From: a bacterium
GTDB lineage: Bacteria > Bacteroidota > Ignavibacteria > Kapaibacteriales > UBA2268
Assembly (NCBI GenBank): GCA_024711295.1
Contig: JANJTB010000018.1
Coordinates: 16,077 to 80,076 of the forward strand
Direction: 5' to 3'
DNA length: 64,000 nucleotides
How positions within the stretch are numbered: the first letter of the stretch is position 1; each line of letters starts with the position of its first letter. Below the pieces are notes generated by a model. That model searched no databases, was not told where the DNA came from, and worked only from the letters and a program-made list of their open reading frames with translations. Position numbers and translations under genes: made by a program. This document shows, piece after piece, positions 62,110-64,000 of the stretch.

Positions 62110-63855
62110 ATGGGAAAAAGAGAGAGCTTTAACGACTACGAATACTTAGCCAACAATCTGCCATTTGGTATAATGATGGTAGATTCGGCTAAGATAATTC
62201 ACAATCCTAACATCAAAATGACCGAATTATTCGGTGATATAGATAATCAGCATATAGAATCAACAAAAATCAGCCTTTTTAAGCCCGAAATAATTGACAG
62301 GGTAAACGAAGTGTTCAAGACAGGTGCGGATAAGTCTGCTATAATGGCACCTATCGACAAGAAATCAAAAGCATCGTTTCAGTCAATTAATTATTACGCA
62401 CTCAAAGGCAATAAAGGCAAAACAGATGCTGTACTGGTGGTTATTTCTGATACAGGAAACACAAACCAATGGCAGAAGGAATTTAACGTTTTGTTTGAGA
62501 ATGTTCCTGTATATATTACCATCGTTGATACAGAATACAAGATTGTTCGCGCTAACCAAAGATATCGTAATACATTTGGCAGCACTTACAGTATTTTTCA
62601 CAATGAGGTAGCAAAGCGTAAGTTTGAGAGTCAGGCAAATTCCACAGCTTTTGCTTTCGAAGATGGTGAGGAACATTCCGATACAATTGTTATTAGTACC
62701 AGCAACCGCGAAAAAGCTCATGTAATAGTAAATTCAATACCATTTGCAGTCAAGGAAGGCAAGGTAAATCTTGTAATGGAAATTTGTACAGATATTACCG
62801 AAATTAGCAAATTGCAGGATCAGATAAATAATGCTCACGACTTTTATACCAACCTTATCGAAAGCTCGAACGACGGCATTATGGCTATTGACATAAAAGG
62901 TAAAATCCAGATTATCAACAGCGCCGCCAAGAAAATTCTGGGATTTGAGGGAAACCGAAAACCCTCGCTTGCACGAATCAAAGAAATTATGCCTGATGAA
63001 ATTTTTGGCGAAGCAAATGATGACGGCACAATTTGCAGTAATTACGATATTTCGCTGCTCAATAATGTAGGCGAATCCGTTCCGCTGAGATTTAATTCCT
63101 ATGTAATTCAAAATAAGAGAAAGATTGAGGGCAGAGTTGCTTTCTTTCAGGACCTAAGAAAAATAAAGAATCTGGAGCAAAGAATTAATGATGCCGAAAC
63201 GATGGCGTTTTTATCTACAATCCGTGCATTGAAGCCAAGCGTCACCACTTTTCTTGCCAAGCATAAAGAAATGTTTGCAGAGCTCAATGAACTTATTACA
63301 AGCGAAGTTAAAAGTAAAAAAGCATTAGAGAAGTGGCAGTCAATGAAGGTAGAGCTCGAGCATCTCGACAGAATTATTGACGGATTTATTTGCTCCGTTG
63401 ACGAAAGCAAACCACAGCTTAGCGAAATAAATATCAATAATACATTAAAAGATATCTACGAAGATTTTAAAGTATTTATAGAGTATAATGAAATCAACTT
63501 TTCGGTTAATCTTAATGGGTTTGACATTCTTGTTCAAACAGATTACTCATCTTTTCGCAGACTTTTGTCCCTGTTCATGATGTATTCGCTCAGCAATGTG
63601 AAAGATCTTGGAGCAGATGCAAAAGTTAGTATTCATGTTATGCGTAAAGACGGAAAAGTGCGTGTCGAAATAGTTGACAACGGACCCGAAATTATGAATT
63701 TTAGTACATTAATGCCGCCTAATTTCAAAGAATCTACTGATCTGAAATTCGGTTTCTTTACAGTGTTCAAAATTGCTGAAAGACTCGGACTTGATATCGA
63801 GCTTAAAAATGACACAGTCAGAGGCAATGTTTACTCGATAATTAGCACAGAGTAA
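62110..63855 (+). CDS. Multi-PAS sensor protein with degenerate histidine-kinase-like end
   Basis: A 581-residue cytosolic protein. Three PAS-type domains can be seen (about 10-110, 130-230 and 245-350; for example NLPFGIMMVDSAKIIHNPN, ENVPVYITIVDTEYKIVRANQRY, LIESSNDGIMAIDIKGKIQIINSAAKKILGFEG). A helical region (353-430) takes the place of a dimerisation domain, but no clear H-box His with E/D is present. The end resembles a GHKL ATPase (TDYSSFRRLLSLFMMYSLSN, VRVEIVDNGPEI), with an intact DNG but a poor N box. Kinase activity is doubtful. No regulator gene follows within the window. Confidence 0.78.
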   Translation: MGKRESFNDYEYLANNLPFGIMMVDSAKIIHNPNIKMTELFGDIDNQHIESTKISLFKPEIIDRVNEVFKTGADKSAIMAPIDKKSKASFQSINYYALKGNKGKTDAVLVVISDTGNTNQWQKEFNVLFENVPVYITIVDTEYKIVRANQRYRNTFGSTYSIFHNEVAKRKFESQANSTAFAFEDGEEHSDTIVISTSNREKAHVIVNSIPFAVKEGKVNLVMEICTDITEISKLQDQINNAHDFYTNLIESSNDGIMAIDIKGKIQIINSAAKKILGFEGNRKPSLARIKEIMPDEIFGEANDDGTICSNYDISLLNNVGESVPLRFNSYVIQNKRKIEGRVAFFQDLRKIKNLEQRINDAETMAFLSTIRALKPSVTTFLAKHKEMFAELNELITSEVKSKKALEKWQSMKVELEHLDRIIDGFICSVDESKPQLSEININNTLKDIYEDFKVFIEYNEINFSVNLNGFDILVQTDYSSFRRLLSLFMMYSLSNVKDLGADAKVSIHVMRKDGKVRVEIVDNGPEIMNFSTLMPPNFKESTDLKFGFFTVFKIAERLGLDIELKNDTVRGNVYSIISTE

Positions 63856-63917
63856 ATATCTCTACTCTGTTTGTTCTTAAATTATTAGTAGTCATACGAT
63901 CTACCAATCTACACATG

Positions 63918-63945
63918 CCCGCCTGCCTTAGCAGGCGGGGTGGAT
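63918..63945 (+). repeat. Palindromic dispersed repeat
   Basis: CCCGCCTGCCTTAGCAGGCGGG followed by GTGGATG: the palindromic core of the repeat family found at 28656, 31231 and in the array at 52038. Confidence 0.92.
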
Positions 63946-64000
63946 GACCTAAAAATAATAAAATATTCAAAAAATACTTCAATAACTGTAACTTTTCTTC

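Noticed and set aside
1..64000. Prophage or conjugative element
   Set aside because: No structural phage genes, integrase, relaxase or type IV secretion genes were seen; the accessory regions are TA loci, repeats and cassette-like genes.

Overview
The window looks like chromosome from an AT-rich member of the Bacteroidota/Ignavibacteriota/Kapaibacteriota (FCB) group. Four genes end in type IX secretion (T9SS) type A sorting domains and two relics carry the same tail. The clearest promoters have the Bacteroidota form TTTG, about 19-20 bases, TAnnTTTG. Lipoproteins, a TonB receptor, MuiA, DUF1573 and long NusB proteins fit the same group. I name no species.

Layout. 1-0.9 kb: end of a VOC protein and nusB. 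0.9-4.3 kb: a T9SS cargo gene, a Cys-rich exported protein and a relic sorting tail. 4.4-11.1 kb: toxin-antitoxin (TA) loci around mpg, an AbgT transporter and a ygiD-type dioxygenase. At 8.4-11.1 kb four TA loci alternate with three copies of a roughly 125-bp repeat. 11.2-16.6 kb: an apparent operon of chemoreceptor, propeller lipoprotein, GAF-SpoIIE phosphatase and PAP2 phosphatase. 16.9-27.8 kb: housekeeping and envelope genes (calcium/sodium antiporter, ftsH, MuiA, MsrA), then an ECF sigma factor overlapping a membrane protein that ends in a T9SS signal. 27.8-31.3 kb: accessory DNA with repeats, a hicBA pair whose toxin lacks a normal start, an 8-bp satellite and a T9SS cargo. 31.3-42 kb: a degenerate response regulator, pgk, a Vsr / C5-methylase / HpaII-type restriction operon, a peptidase, a T9SS cargo, mrp-nifU and tRNA-Val. 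42-47.5 kb: a variable island with a truncated antiporter, a DUF262 defence-type protein and an Erm-type methylase inside long inverted repeats. 47.6-64 kb: a Spy-like lipoprotein, quinol NO reductase, an FkbM pseudogene, a roughly 210-bp tandem repeat array, DUF1573, acyl-CoA dehydrogenase, tRNA-Arg/rpsT, a NatAB-type ABC exporter, a TonB receptor, PAP2 plus J-domain protein, and a PAS sensor.

The main leads are the sigma-linked membrane protein with a T9SS tail, the Erm unit flanked by inverted repeats, the TA island with its repeat, and the spread and decay of T9SS tails. All functions are assigned by reading motifs; no database search was run.
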